Source of the DNA: Thermodesulfatator autotrophicus
Lineage (GTDB): Bacteria > Desulfobacterota > Thermodesulfobacteria > Thermodesulfobacteriales > Thermodesulfatatoraceae
Length of the DNA: 36,863 nt
NCBI RefSeq assembly: GCF_001642325.1
Contig: NZ_LSFI01000030.1
Span: 1-36,863, forward strand
Reading direction: 5' to 3'
The position numbers and the translations under genes are program-made. The notes under the pieces were generated by a model that did not search any database, was not told the DNA's origin, and worked only from the letters and a program-made list of their open reading frames with translations. This document shows positions 17,013-23,380 of this stretch, piece by piece (the first letter of the stretch is position 1; every line of letters starts with the position of its first letter).

Positions 17013-17416
17013 TTGAAAAAGAATTTAAAAGAATTACCTGGTCATTTATGGATCCTCACTCTACGGGCAAGGCTCGTACCTGTGAAGATTGTCATACCTC
17101 GGCCAAAACTGTGGGACTAGGTTATGGTTCATTAACTTATCTTGGCCATGGCCAGTGGCACTTTGAAAGTGCTGAGCGAGAGAAGAGCGACCTGCTGGGG
17201 CTTGATTTTCCCCTTTCAGCGGTAACGGATCTGAACGGAAAGGTGTTTGTTAATTTTTCCCGTAAGGATTTAAGGGCTTTTACTCCAGAAGAGATAAAGC
17301 GGATTTTACGAGTGGGCTTATGTCTTCCCTGTCATAAAGATTTTTCAGATCCGGTGATGAAAAACTGGAAACCCGGTCTGACCTGCCCGGTCTTTAAAGA
17401 AAACAATTCAAATTAA
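16976..17416 (+). CDS. Multiheme cytochrome c, continuation after the TGA (two heme motifs)
   Basis: This segment continues the cytochrome frame without a shift directly after the TGA (QDFVSVLSRDGELEKEF...). It has two CXXCH sites (CEDCH and CLPCH). It has no signal peptide and no ribosome binding site in front of the GTG at 16991, so it could not be exported and loaded with heme as a separate protein. It is best read as residues 417-562 of the cytochrome starting at 15728, reached by selenocysteine insertion or readthrough, or as the stranded end of a nonsense-mutated gene. Reading a separate gene from 16991 is the less likely alternative. Confidence 0.65.
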   Translation, partial: QDFVSVLSRDGELEKEFKRITWSFMDPHSTGKARTCEDCHTSAKTVGLGYGSLTYLGHGQWHFESAEREKSDLLGLDFPLSAVTDLNGKVFVNFSRKDLRAFTPEEIKRILRVGLCLPCHKDFSDPVMKNWKPGLTCPVFKENNSN

Positions 17417-17503
17417 GTCAAAAATTTGTAACAATTTGGAAGAGCTTTTGTCAAAGGAAGGCGCTATTTTAGAGCAAAACTTTTAAATGGAGGAGGAAGC
17501 GTT

Positions 17504-18532
17504 ATGCATAAATGGTTGATGGTTTTGATGTTATTTCTTTTTAGTGTTACAGGGGTTCAGGCGGCCAAGCTAACCCTGCTTGGGGCAGGAGCTACCTTCC
17601 CTTATCCCCTGTATTCTAAGTGGTTTGATGTTTACTATAAGAAGACAGGCATAAAAGTTAATTATCAGGCTATTGGTTCTGGTGGTGGTATTCGTCAGCT
17701 TCTGGCCCGTACAGTAGATTTTGGTGCTACTGATGCTCCAATGAAGGATTCTGATTTGGCCAAGGCCCCCGGAAAAATCCTTCACATTCCTATGACTCTT
17801 GGGGCAGTTGCCGTGGCTTTTAACATTCCTGGCGTAACTGAACTTAAGCTTACTCCTGAAGCCCTGGTGGGCATTTTCCTCGGAAAAATTACCAAATGGA
17901 ATGACCCGGCCATACAAAGTGTGAACGATGCTAAACTACCCAATATGCCTATCATTGTAGCCCGTCGCTCTGATTCTTCCGGTACCACTTATATTTTTAC
18001 TGATTATCTTTGCAAAGTAAGCAATGAGTGGTGCGAAAAGGTTGGGCGTGGTAAATCTGTCCGCTGGCCAGTGGGAATGGGTGGTAAGGGCAATGCTGGT
18101 GTAGCTGGCCTCATTAAACAGATTCCCGGAACTATTGGCTATATTGAAGTTGCCTATGCTAAAAAGAATAACATTCCTGTGGCGGCTTTGCGTAACAAGG
18201 CTGGTAATTTTGTAAAGCCAACCTTGAAAGCTATTTCTGCCGCCGCAAACATTGACATTCCAGATGACACTCGCTGCTCTCTTACCAATACCGATGCTCC
18301 TAATGGCTATCCCATATCTTCTTTTACCTGGATTATCCTTTACCAGGAGCAGAACTACAAAGGCCGTTCTTATGACCGGGCTAAAGAATTGGTTAAACTT
18401 CTCTGGTGGTGTATTCACGATGCCCAGCAGTACAATGAAAAGCTTCTTTACGGAAAGTTGCCTCCAATTGTAGTACATAAAGGGGAAAAAATTCTTAAAA
18501 GTGTAACTTATAACGGCAAACCTATTCTCTAA
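17504..18532 (+). CDS. pstS: Phosphate ABC transporter substrate-binding protein PstS
   Basis: The 342-residue exported protein has a signal peptide ending in GVQA and the phosphate-binding signatures GAGATFPYPLY, IGSGGGIRQL, FGATDAPM and RRSDSSGTTY. It should bind inorganic phosphate in the periplasm for a Pst ABC transporter. No pstC, pstA, pstB or phoU gene is adjacent; the gene stands alone with its own strong terminator. GGAGGAGG (17489-17496) precedes the ATG. I see no convincing Pho box in the 87-base upstream gap. Confidence 0.92.
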   Translation: MHKWLMVLMLFLFSVTGVQAAKLTLLGAGATFPYPLYSKWFDVYYKKTGIKVNYQAIGSGGGIRQLLARTVDFGATDAPMKDSDLAKAPGKILHIPMTLGAVAVAFNIPGVTELKLTPEALVGIFLGKITKWNDPAIQSVNDAKLPNMPIIVARRSDSSGTTYIFTDYLCKVSNEWCEKVGRGKSVRWPVGMGGKGNAGVAGLIKQIPGTIGYIEVAYAKKNNIPVAALRNKAGNFVKPTLKAISAAANIDIPDDTRCSLTNTDAPNGYPISSFTWIILYQEQNYKGRSYDRAKELVKLLWWCIHDAQQYNEKLLYGKLPPIVVHKGEKILKSVTYNGKPIL

Positions 18533-18552
18533 AATATTAACTCATTCCTATT

Positions 18553-18582
18553 AAAAGCCCCCCGAAAGGGGGCTTTTTTATT
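18553..18582 (+). terminator. Strong intrinsic terminator of pstS
   Basis: AAAAGCCCCC (18553-18562) and GGGGGCTTTT (18568-18577) form a 10-bp stem with a CGAAA loop, followed by a T-rich tract. It lies 20 bases after the pstS stop. Confidence 0.92.
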
Positions 18583-18608
18583 TTTGAACCTGCCTTAAAA
18601 TCTCCTTT

Positions 18609-19232
18609 ATGACCTTTGATTGGCAGAAAATCGTAGAAATTTTCTGGCAAAGGCCAGAAGTTATCAGACAAATCGTAGAAAGTTATGGTCCGTATGGCCC
18701 GCTGGCCTTTGTTTTTCTTCAAGCTTTACAAGTAGTGGTTGCTCCGCTTCCTGGAGAAGTGACAGGCTTTGTTGCCGGCTATCTTTTTGGGGCCTTCTGG
18801 GGTTTTATTTACGCTATGATTGGCATTACTATTGGGGCTTCCCTTGCTTTTTTTCTTGCTCGCCATTTTAGGCGTTTTTTTGCCAGGCGGCTTTCTCGTT
18901 CTGAGCATTTTAGGCGTCTTGAAATATTTATGCGCCGAAGGGGTCTTTTTGCCGTTTTTATCTGTTATTTGTTTCCTGGTTTTCCCAAAGATTACCTTAA
19001 TTACTTTGTTGGGCTTTTTCCCATTCCTTTCAAAGTATTTCTTGTCATAATGATTGTGGGAAGGATTCCCGGAACTCTGGCTCTGGCTTTGCAAGGGGCC
19101 TCTCTTTACGAAAAGAACTGGACCATGCTAGCTATAATAGGGGGCTTAAGTCTTCTTTTATTGGGCCTTTTTTACTGGAAACGAAAAGAAATTTACGAAT
19201 ACTTAGATAAAAATGCGCATAGCTTATCTTGA
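18609..19232 (+). CDS. DedA/VTT-family membrane protein
   Basis: The 207-residue membrane protein has the VTT-domain pattern: LPGEVTGFVAGYLFG near residue 45 and the later FPGFPKDYLNYFVGLF, with IVGRIPGTLALALQG before the last helices. DedA proteins are needed for envelope integrity, and some flip undecaprenyl phosphate or phosphatidylethanolamine; which lipid applies here is unknown. The ATG follows the pstS terminator by 27 bases with only a weak Shine-Dalgarno. It overlaps larC by 20 bases. Confidence 0.88.
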   Translation: MTFDWQKIVEIFWQRPEVIRQIVESYGPYGPLAFVFLQALQVVVAPLPGEVTGFVAGYLFGAFWGFIYAMIGITIGASLAFFLARHFRRFFARRLSRSEHFRRLEIFMRRRGLFAVFICYLFPGFPKDYLNYFVGLFPIPFKVFLVIMIVGRIPGTLALALQGASLYEKNWTMLAIIGGLSLLLLGLFYWKRKEIYEYLDKNAHSLS

Positions 19233-20385
19233 CTTGGTAGGTGGCATATCTGGAGACATGTTTCTCGCGGTTTTGTATGAAGCTGGTGTGCCAGAGGAGG
19301 TTTTTGAGGAGACTTTTGCCAGGCTGCCTGGCCAAATAACATGGCAAAGAGAGACTGTTTGCGTAAACGGCCTTAAAGCCTCCCGTATAAAAATAGACGC
19401 TCAAGATAAAGGCGCTCTACCTCAAAAATATGAAGAGCTTATAAGTTTGGTTGAAAAGCTAGATTTTTCCGGGCCTATAAAAAATCAGGCTAAAAAAATA
19501 CTCAAGATAATTTTTGAGGCTGAAGCTGAAGCCCACGGTAAATCTTTAGAGGAAATACATCTCCATGAACTTTCTGCCTACGATACCCTGGCTGATATTT
19601 TTGGAGTACTTGCTGGCCTTGATTATTTACAAATTAAAAGAATATATGCCTCAGAAATTCCACTGGGCCGGGGGATAATTAATACTTCTCACGGAAAAAT
19701 TCCTGTTCCAGCCCCAGCTACGGTGAATATTTTAAAAGGTCTGCCTGTTGTAGGAATTTATGAAGATGCTGAAACCGTTACTCCAACTGGGGGAGCTTTG
19801 CTGAGGGTTCTTGTTTCAAGCTTCGGGCCAATGCCTTCTATGGTTTTAGAAAAGGTAGGGGTTAGTACTGGAACTTTTATTTTTAAATCCCGGCCAAACA
19901 TGCTCCGCCTTTTCTTAGGAACGCCTAAAGAGCCTGAGGGTCTTATAGCTGAGACATTGGTAGAAATAGAAACTAATATAGATGACCAGTCTCCTGAAGA
20001 ATTGGCTTATGTGACGGAAAAACTTCTGCAAGCCGGGGCTTTAGATGTGGGTTTTGTGCCGTTTTACATGAAAAAAGGCCGTCCAGGACTTAAACTATGG
20101 ATACTTGCTGAGCCGGGATTAACTAGAGATTTAGTTGAGATAATTTTTGCTGAGACCAGGACTCTGGGATTGAGAATTAAGGAAGTTAGACGTTTGAGCT
20201 GCTTGAGAGAAATTAAAGAAGTGGACACTCCGTGGGGGAGGGTAAAAGTCAAAAGATCCCTTGCGCCTTTCCCAAAATTTAAAGTTGAATTTGAAGACCT
20301 CAAAAGATTGGCACGCTTACACGGAATTCCCCTCTTTAAATTAAGACAAGAGATTGAAGCTTTTCTTTTGACCCAAAAATTTTAA
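19213..20385 (+). CDS. larC: Nickel-pincer cofactor biosynthesis protein LarC
   Basis: The 390-residue protein is a full, single-frame LarC. The N-terminal half has YLDLVGGISGDMFL, HLHELSAYDTLADI and SHGKIPVPAPAT; the C-terminal LarC2-like half has IETNIDDQSPEELAYV and GFVPFYMKKGRPG. LarC is a CTP-dependent nickel insertase that completes the pincer cofactor of lactate racemase (LarA) and related enzymes. No larA, larB or larE gene is present here. In Lactobacillus plantarum the two halves are joined by programmed frameshifting; here they are fused. The first codons overlap the dedA end by 20 bases, so the two are co-transcribed. Confidence 0.92.
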   Translation: MRIAYLDLVGGISGDMFLAVLYEAGVPEEVFEETFARLPGQITWQRETVCVNGLKASRIKIDAQDKGALPQKYEELISLVEKLDFSGPIKNQAKKILKIIFEAEAEAHGKSLEEIHLHELSAYDTLADIFGVLAGLDYLQIKRIYASEIPLGRGIINTSHGKIPVPAPATVNILKGLPVVGIYEDAETVTPTGGALLRVLVSSFGPMPSMVLEKVGVSTGTFIFKSRPNMLRLFLGTPKEPEGLIAETLVEIETNIDDQSPEELAYVTEKLLQAGALDVGFVPFYMKKGRPGLKLWILAEPGLTRDLVEIIFAETRTLGLRIKEVRRLSCLREIKEVDTPWGRVKVKRSLAPFPKFKVEFEDLKRLARLHGIPLFKLRQEIEAFLLTQKF

Positions 20386-20536
20386 AACAGGTTTAGAAGA
20401 GTTCTTGGCAAAAAATTCCAATTAAGTATTGTTTGCTTTGGTTGTAAAGATAATACAGTTTCGGCGCAGCTGAAGCAGTCTAATATGCCTTTTTAAAAGC
20501 TTTTTATAAGGAATATTGGTAGCGTTAGTAGCGAAG
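20386..20536. other. Short spacer between larC and the transposase gene
   Basis: No gene or clear terminator is visible in these 151 bases. A small hairpin (TAGC-TTC-GCTA on the minus strand, near 20530) follows the stop of the transposase and recalls the TTCA-loop hairpin after the partial transposase copy at 348-361. Confidence 0.3.
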
Positions 20537-21400
20537 CTATAAAAAAACTATTTCCATCTCCATTAAATTTTTTATTTTTTTGCCTTTTTTCTCCTTTTTT
20601 ATTCCCTGGAATTCCTTTATTTTTATAGCTGCTTTTTCCACAAAGTTTCTTCCTCCTATGACCAGACTCTCCGTAAAGTAGTTCACTCGTTGCCTAAAAA
20701 TTTCGCCTGTCCCTTTTTCTGGCTCACCTAACCCGCCTTTCTCGTAAACAAACCTCCGCAATAGCTCAAGCCTCTCTTTCTCTGTCTTCTTCTCCCAGCT
20801 GGTAAGCCCCAGGTTAAGCGAAAGAAAATTTTTGCCTGTCCCTACTCTTGACCGATATCCCAGCGAGCACCAGCGATAGTTCTCTGGTTTCTCCACTATC
20901 CCTGCCCGCACTGGGTTTAGCTCTATGTAAGCCAGGCAATTGAGCAAAGCCTCACCGGTTTCTACGATTACGGACTTGAACCTGTCAGCCCAGAAGTAGC
21001 CCTTCCTCTCAACTCGCTTGTTGTACCAGCGAGAGAAGCGCTGTTTTACGTCTTGGATATAGCGGGAAAGGTTACCAAGCCTTGCCCGCCACTTCTTGAT
21101 TAGCTCTTCGTAGAAGAAGATTTTGCGCTTCTGGCCGTAGTAAAGCCTGATACGGCGTTTTACTTCTTCATCGGAGAACTGGTTTTCAGGGAGCATGCGG
21201 CAGAGTAGATGGAAGTGGTTTCCCATAATAGCGTAGCCATAGACTTCAACGAAATAGACCTGAGAGAGCCATTGGATAAGGTGGAGCAGGTAGTCTTTTT
21301 CTTCAGGGCCGAGGACATCGTGGCCAGGCAGAGCGGTGCGGGAGATGACGTGATAGGCGGCCTTTGGGTCATTCATAAAAAATCTTGGAATGCGCGGCAT
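20537..21400 (-). CDS. REP-associated tyrosine (Y1/IS200-like) transposase
   Basis: The start at 21400 gives MPRIPRFF, preceded by AAGGAGG with good spacing; an upstream extension in the same frame has no family features. The 287-residue product shows the RAYT/Y1_Tnp order: AYHVISRT, the HUH-type motif NHFHLLCR, a helix with candidate catalytic tyrosine (RFSRWYNKR), GYFWADRFKS and LAYIELNPVRAGIV. Such proteins are single-strand DNA transposases that act on short palindromic repeats. The C-terminal region contains two in-frame copies of the dispersed 13-base motif (20831-20843 and 20702-20714), encoding GTGK and GTGE. It is a diverged paralogue of the partial gene at 1-343. No IS200-type end hairpins were recognised. 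Confidence 0.88.
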   Translation of the reverse strand: MPRIPRFFMNDPKAAYHVISRTALPGHDVLGPEEKDYLLHLIQWLSQVYFVEVYGYAIMGNHFHLLCRMLPENQFSDEEVKRRIRLYYGQKRKIFFYEELIKKWRARLGNLSRYIQDVKQRFSRWYNKRVERKGYFWADRFKSVIVETGEALLNCLAYIELNPVRAGIVEKPENYRWCSLGYRSRVGTGKNFLSLNLGLTSWEKKTEKERLELLRRFVYEKGGLGEPEKGTGEIFRQRVNYFTESLVIGGRNFVEKAAIKIKEFQGIKKEKKGKKIKNLMEMEIVFL

Positions 21401-21423
21401 GATGAAACCTCCTTGCAAGAAAA

Positions 21424-21484
21424 TTTGCCTGTCCCTATTTTCATCGGCCAATTTTTGACAGGGCTTAAAAGTTTGCCTGTCCCT
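21424..21484 (-). repeat. Two direct copies of the AGGGACAGGCAAA motif upstream of the transposase
   Basis: TTTGCCTGTCCCT occurs at 21424-21436 and again at 21472-21484 (the motif reads AGGGACAGGCAAA on the transposase strand), 48 bases apart. Together with two copies inside the transposase gene, two in the partial copy at 1-343 and a palindromic pair at 24682-24712, it forms a local repeat family that probably is the recognition sequence or relic of this transposase (inference). Confidence 0.65.
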
Positions 21485-21520
21485 AATATCTGACGCTGAC
21501 ACTGACGATGAAAGATGAGG

Positions 21521-21549
21521 TTGACAAAATGTCTTAAGATGGCTATAGA
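21521..21549 (+). promoter_or_regulatory. Sigma-70-type promoter of tRNA-Pro
   Basis: TTGACA (21521-21526) matches the -35 consensus exactly. A 17-base spacer separates it from TATAGA (21544-21549). Transcription would start near 21556, about 15 bases before the mature tRNA. Confidence 0.8.
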
Positions 21550-21570
21550 TTTGTCGGGATCGGGACGTAG

Positions 21571-21647
21571 CGGGACGTGGCGCAGCCTGGCAGCGCACCT
21601 GCTTGGGGTGTAGGGGGTCGGCGGTTCAAATCCGCCCGTCCCGACCA
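21571..21647 (+). tRNA. tRNA-Pro (anticodon GGG)
   Basis: A full 77-base cloverleaf with encoded CCA is visible. The acceptor CGGGACG pairs with CGTCCCG, the anticodon arm CCTGC/GTAGG encloses the loop TTGGGGT (anticodon GGG, reading CCC/CCU), and the T arm is GGCGG-TTCAAAT-CCGCC. The ten bases before it (CGGGACGTAG) nearly repeat the first ten of the tRNA (CGGGACGTGG). Confidence 0.95.
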
Positions 21648-21664
21648 TTAGTTTTAAAATAGCC

Positions 21665-21696
21665 ATTAAGGCTCCTGGGAAACTGGGGGCCTTAAT
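21665..21696 (+). terminator. Probable terminator after tRNA-Pro
   Basis: ATTAAGGCTCC (21665-21675) pairs with GGGGCCTTAAT (21686-21696) over 11 bp with one wobble and a 10-base loop, followed by a short T-rich stretch. It sits 17 bases after the tRNA and before the speD leader. Confidence 0.6.
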
Positions 21697-21744
21697 TTAT
21701 TATGGAAAACTAATAAAACCGGGCTTTGGCCTGGGGGGAGGTGA

Positions 21745-22182
21745 ATGATGCGGGCACCAGAAACCATTTGCCAGATTGACAGGTTTCCCGCCCAGGGGGC
21801 CCAAAAGGCCACACAAACAGGTTTTATCTCTACTCATCTTTTGGTGGAGATGTGGCAGTCTCCGTTTAATTTACTGGCTGACGCCAAAGTGGTGGAAAAG
21901 GCTTTGCGTTACGGCGTAAGTGGTGATTATCACGATGAGCACGGCGAGGTGATCAGCTACCAGTTTTCTCCATATGGTGTTTCTGCCAAAGCTACCTTAG
22001 GGGACTCTCACATCTTTATTCACACCTGGCCAGAAAATGGTTATGCGGCTATTGACATCTTTGCTGGAAGTGACGAAGAAGCTTACGAAATTTTTGAACG
22101 TTTGAAAGAGGCTTTTAAGCCTCATTATATTCACGCCCTTGAAATGAAACGTGGACAACTGGTTGAAATGGAGGAAACTTGA
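21745..22182 (+). CDS. SpeD-family pyruvoyl-dependent decarboxylase (AdoMet decarboxylase-like)
   Basis: The 145-residue proenzyme has the SpeD core THLLVEMW, DSHIFIHTWPENGY and AAIDIF. Autocleavage before Ser88 would generate the pyruvoyl group, with His93 as processing residue. Two normally conserved positions differ: the residue before the cleaved serine is Asp87 where Glu is usual (ESH), and the position of the catalytic cysteine (as in FTCG of Thermotoga SpeD) is Gly108 (FAGS). It is also longer at the N-terminus than typical 120-130 residue class 1b enzymes. Adjacent speE suggests decarboxylated AdoMet for spermidine synthesis, but an altered substrate (arginine or ornithine), as known for some SpeD relatives, is possible. 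GGAGG precedes tandem ATGs (21745, 21748). Confidence 0.85.
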   Translation: MMRAPETICQIDRFPAQGAQKATQTGFISTHLLVEMWQSPFNLLADAKVVEKALRYGVSGDYHDEHGEVISYQFSPYGVSAKATLGDSHIFIHTWPENGYAAIDIFAGSDEEAYEIFERLKEAFKPHYIHALEMKRGQLVEMEET

Positions 22183-23000
22183 CTCGCTACTGGTGGTTTG
22201 AAAAAATTACACCGCATTATTCGCACGGGTATAACGTTATCCCCATTTACGAGAAGCGTACCCCTTATCAGCACTTGCTGATTTATAAAAATCAGCTCTG
22301 GGGGCGCTTTCTCGTCCTTGATGGGATAACCCAGTTTACAGAAAAAGACGAATTTATTTATCACGAAACCATCGTCTTTTGCCCGGCGGCCTCTTTAGAC
22401 TTTCCCCCAGAAAATATCTTGGTTATTGGTGGGGGAGACGGCGGTGTTATTCGTGAATTACAAAAAATTCCAGAAATTAAGTCTATTCTCCAGCTGGAAA
22501 TAGACCAGGAAGTTTTTAAGGCCTGCCAAAAATATTTACGAGAAATAGCCGGAGATTATAGCGACCCCAGGGTAGAATTTCGCATTGCAGATGGAGCTAA
22601 GTTTGTGACTGAAGCTCCTGCGGAGAGTTATGACCTGGTAATAGTTGATTGTACAGATCCAATTGGCCCGGCGGTGGTTCTTTATACTGAAGAATTTTAT
22701 AAAAACGTAGCAAGGATTTTAAAGCCAACCGGCCGTTTTATTCAACAGGCCAGCATCCCCCGTTTTTATCCTGAAACCCTGCCTATGGCCTATTACCGGG
22801 CCCAAAAGGCATTTCCCGTGGTAGAAATACTTAGGGCGCCTGTCCCGTGCTATGGAGATGAAATAGCCTTTATTATGGGTAGTAAAAGTGATTCTTCTCG
22901 CCAACCCAAAAGGCCTTATCAGGGAAGATTTTATAACCCTGAGGTGCATTTAGCCTCTTTTGCTATCCCTTCCTGGTGGCAGGATTTATTGCATAAGTGA
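22179..23000 (+). CDS. speE: Spermidine synthase (polyamine aminopropyltransferase)
   Basis: The 273-residue protein shows the aminopropyltransferase signatures: WWFEKITPHY near the start, the decarboxylated-AdoMet loop VIGGGDGGVIRE, the acidic LEIDQEVF, and the catalytic VDCTDPIGPA. It transfers an aminopropyl group from decarboxylated AdoMet to putrescine or a related amine. The start is TTG at 22179, overlapping the speD stop by four bases, with GGAGG seven bases upstream; no better ATG is near. Confidence 0.93.
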   Translation: MTRYWWFEKITPHYSHGYNVIPIYEKRTPYQHLLIYKNQLWGRFLVLDGITQFTEKDEFIYHETIVFCPAASLDFPPENILVIGGGDGGVIRELQKIPEIKSILQLEIDQEVFKACQKYLREIAGDYSDPRVEFRIADGAKFVTEAPAESYDLVIVDCTDPIGPAVVLYTEEFYKNVARILKPTGRFIQQASIPRFYPETLPMAYYRAQKAFPVVEILRAPVPCYGDEIAFIMGSKSDSSRQPKRPYQGRFYNPEVHLASFAIPSWWQDLLHK

Positions 23001-23380
23001 TTTTTCTTCAACACAAATTCAAAAAACTAGGCTGATTACTATGGCCACGGTGTTGCCTCGCGATAGAGATTGCTTTGCTCCGCTCGCAAGACTGTGGTTT
23101 TTGTCAAGCATTTTGAGCTCCCATCTACCATTTTTCTTTAAGATAAAGTAGAAATTCCTGTGAAAATAATCCCTCCCTAACCCTCCCCTACAAGGGGAGG
23201 GGAACTTTTCTCCTTATAGGAGGGGTTAGAGGGGAGGTCATAAACATTTTCATGTTTTCGCTGTGTATCTTAGAGAAATGGACGGTTGATGACCTCTTTT
23301 TGTTAAATAATATTTGAGAAAATCTTCAGTTTGCGGTAGGCCTTAAATAGAACGAATAAATTTTTTATAAGGAGGGTGCC
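23001..23380. repeat. Intergenic stretch with a large C/G-rich palindromic repeat
   Basis: No gene is seen in these 380 bases. Near 23055-23095, CCTCGCGATAGAGATTGCTT and CTCCGCTCGCAA look like a degenerate, inverted piece of the common GTCATTGCGAG...GCGAAGC intergenic repeat. From 23171 to 23237 there is a palindromic element: inner stem CCCTCCCCT/AGGGGAGGG (23181-23189 and 23193-23201, loop ACA), and outer arms CCTCCCTAACCCTCC (23172-23186) against GGAGGGGTTAGAGGGGAGG (23219-23237). It resembles the CCCTCCCCT-type MITE/REP hairpins of many genomes. TAAGGAGG upstream of 23381 is the ribosome binding site of the next gene. Confidence 0.6.

Noticed and set aside
21401-21598. An N-terminal extension of the RAYT transposase of about 66 residues.
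   Set aside because: It runs through the tRNA promoter and repeat copies, and the start at 21400 has a good AAGGAGG.
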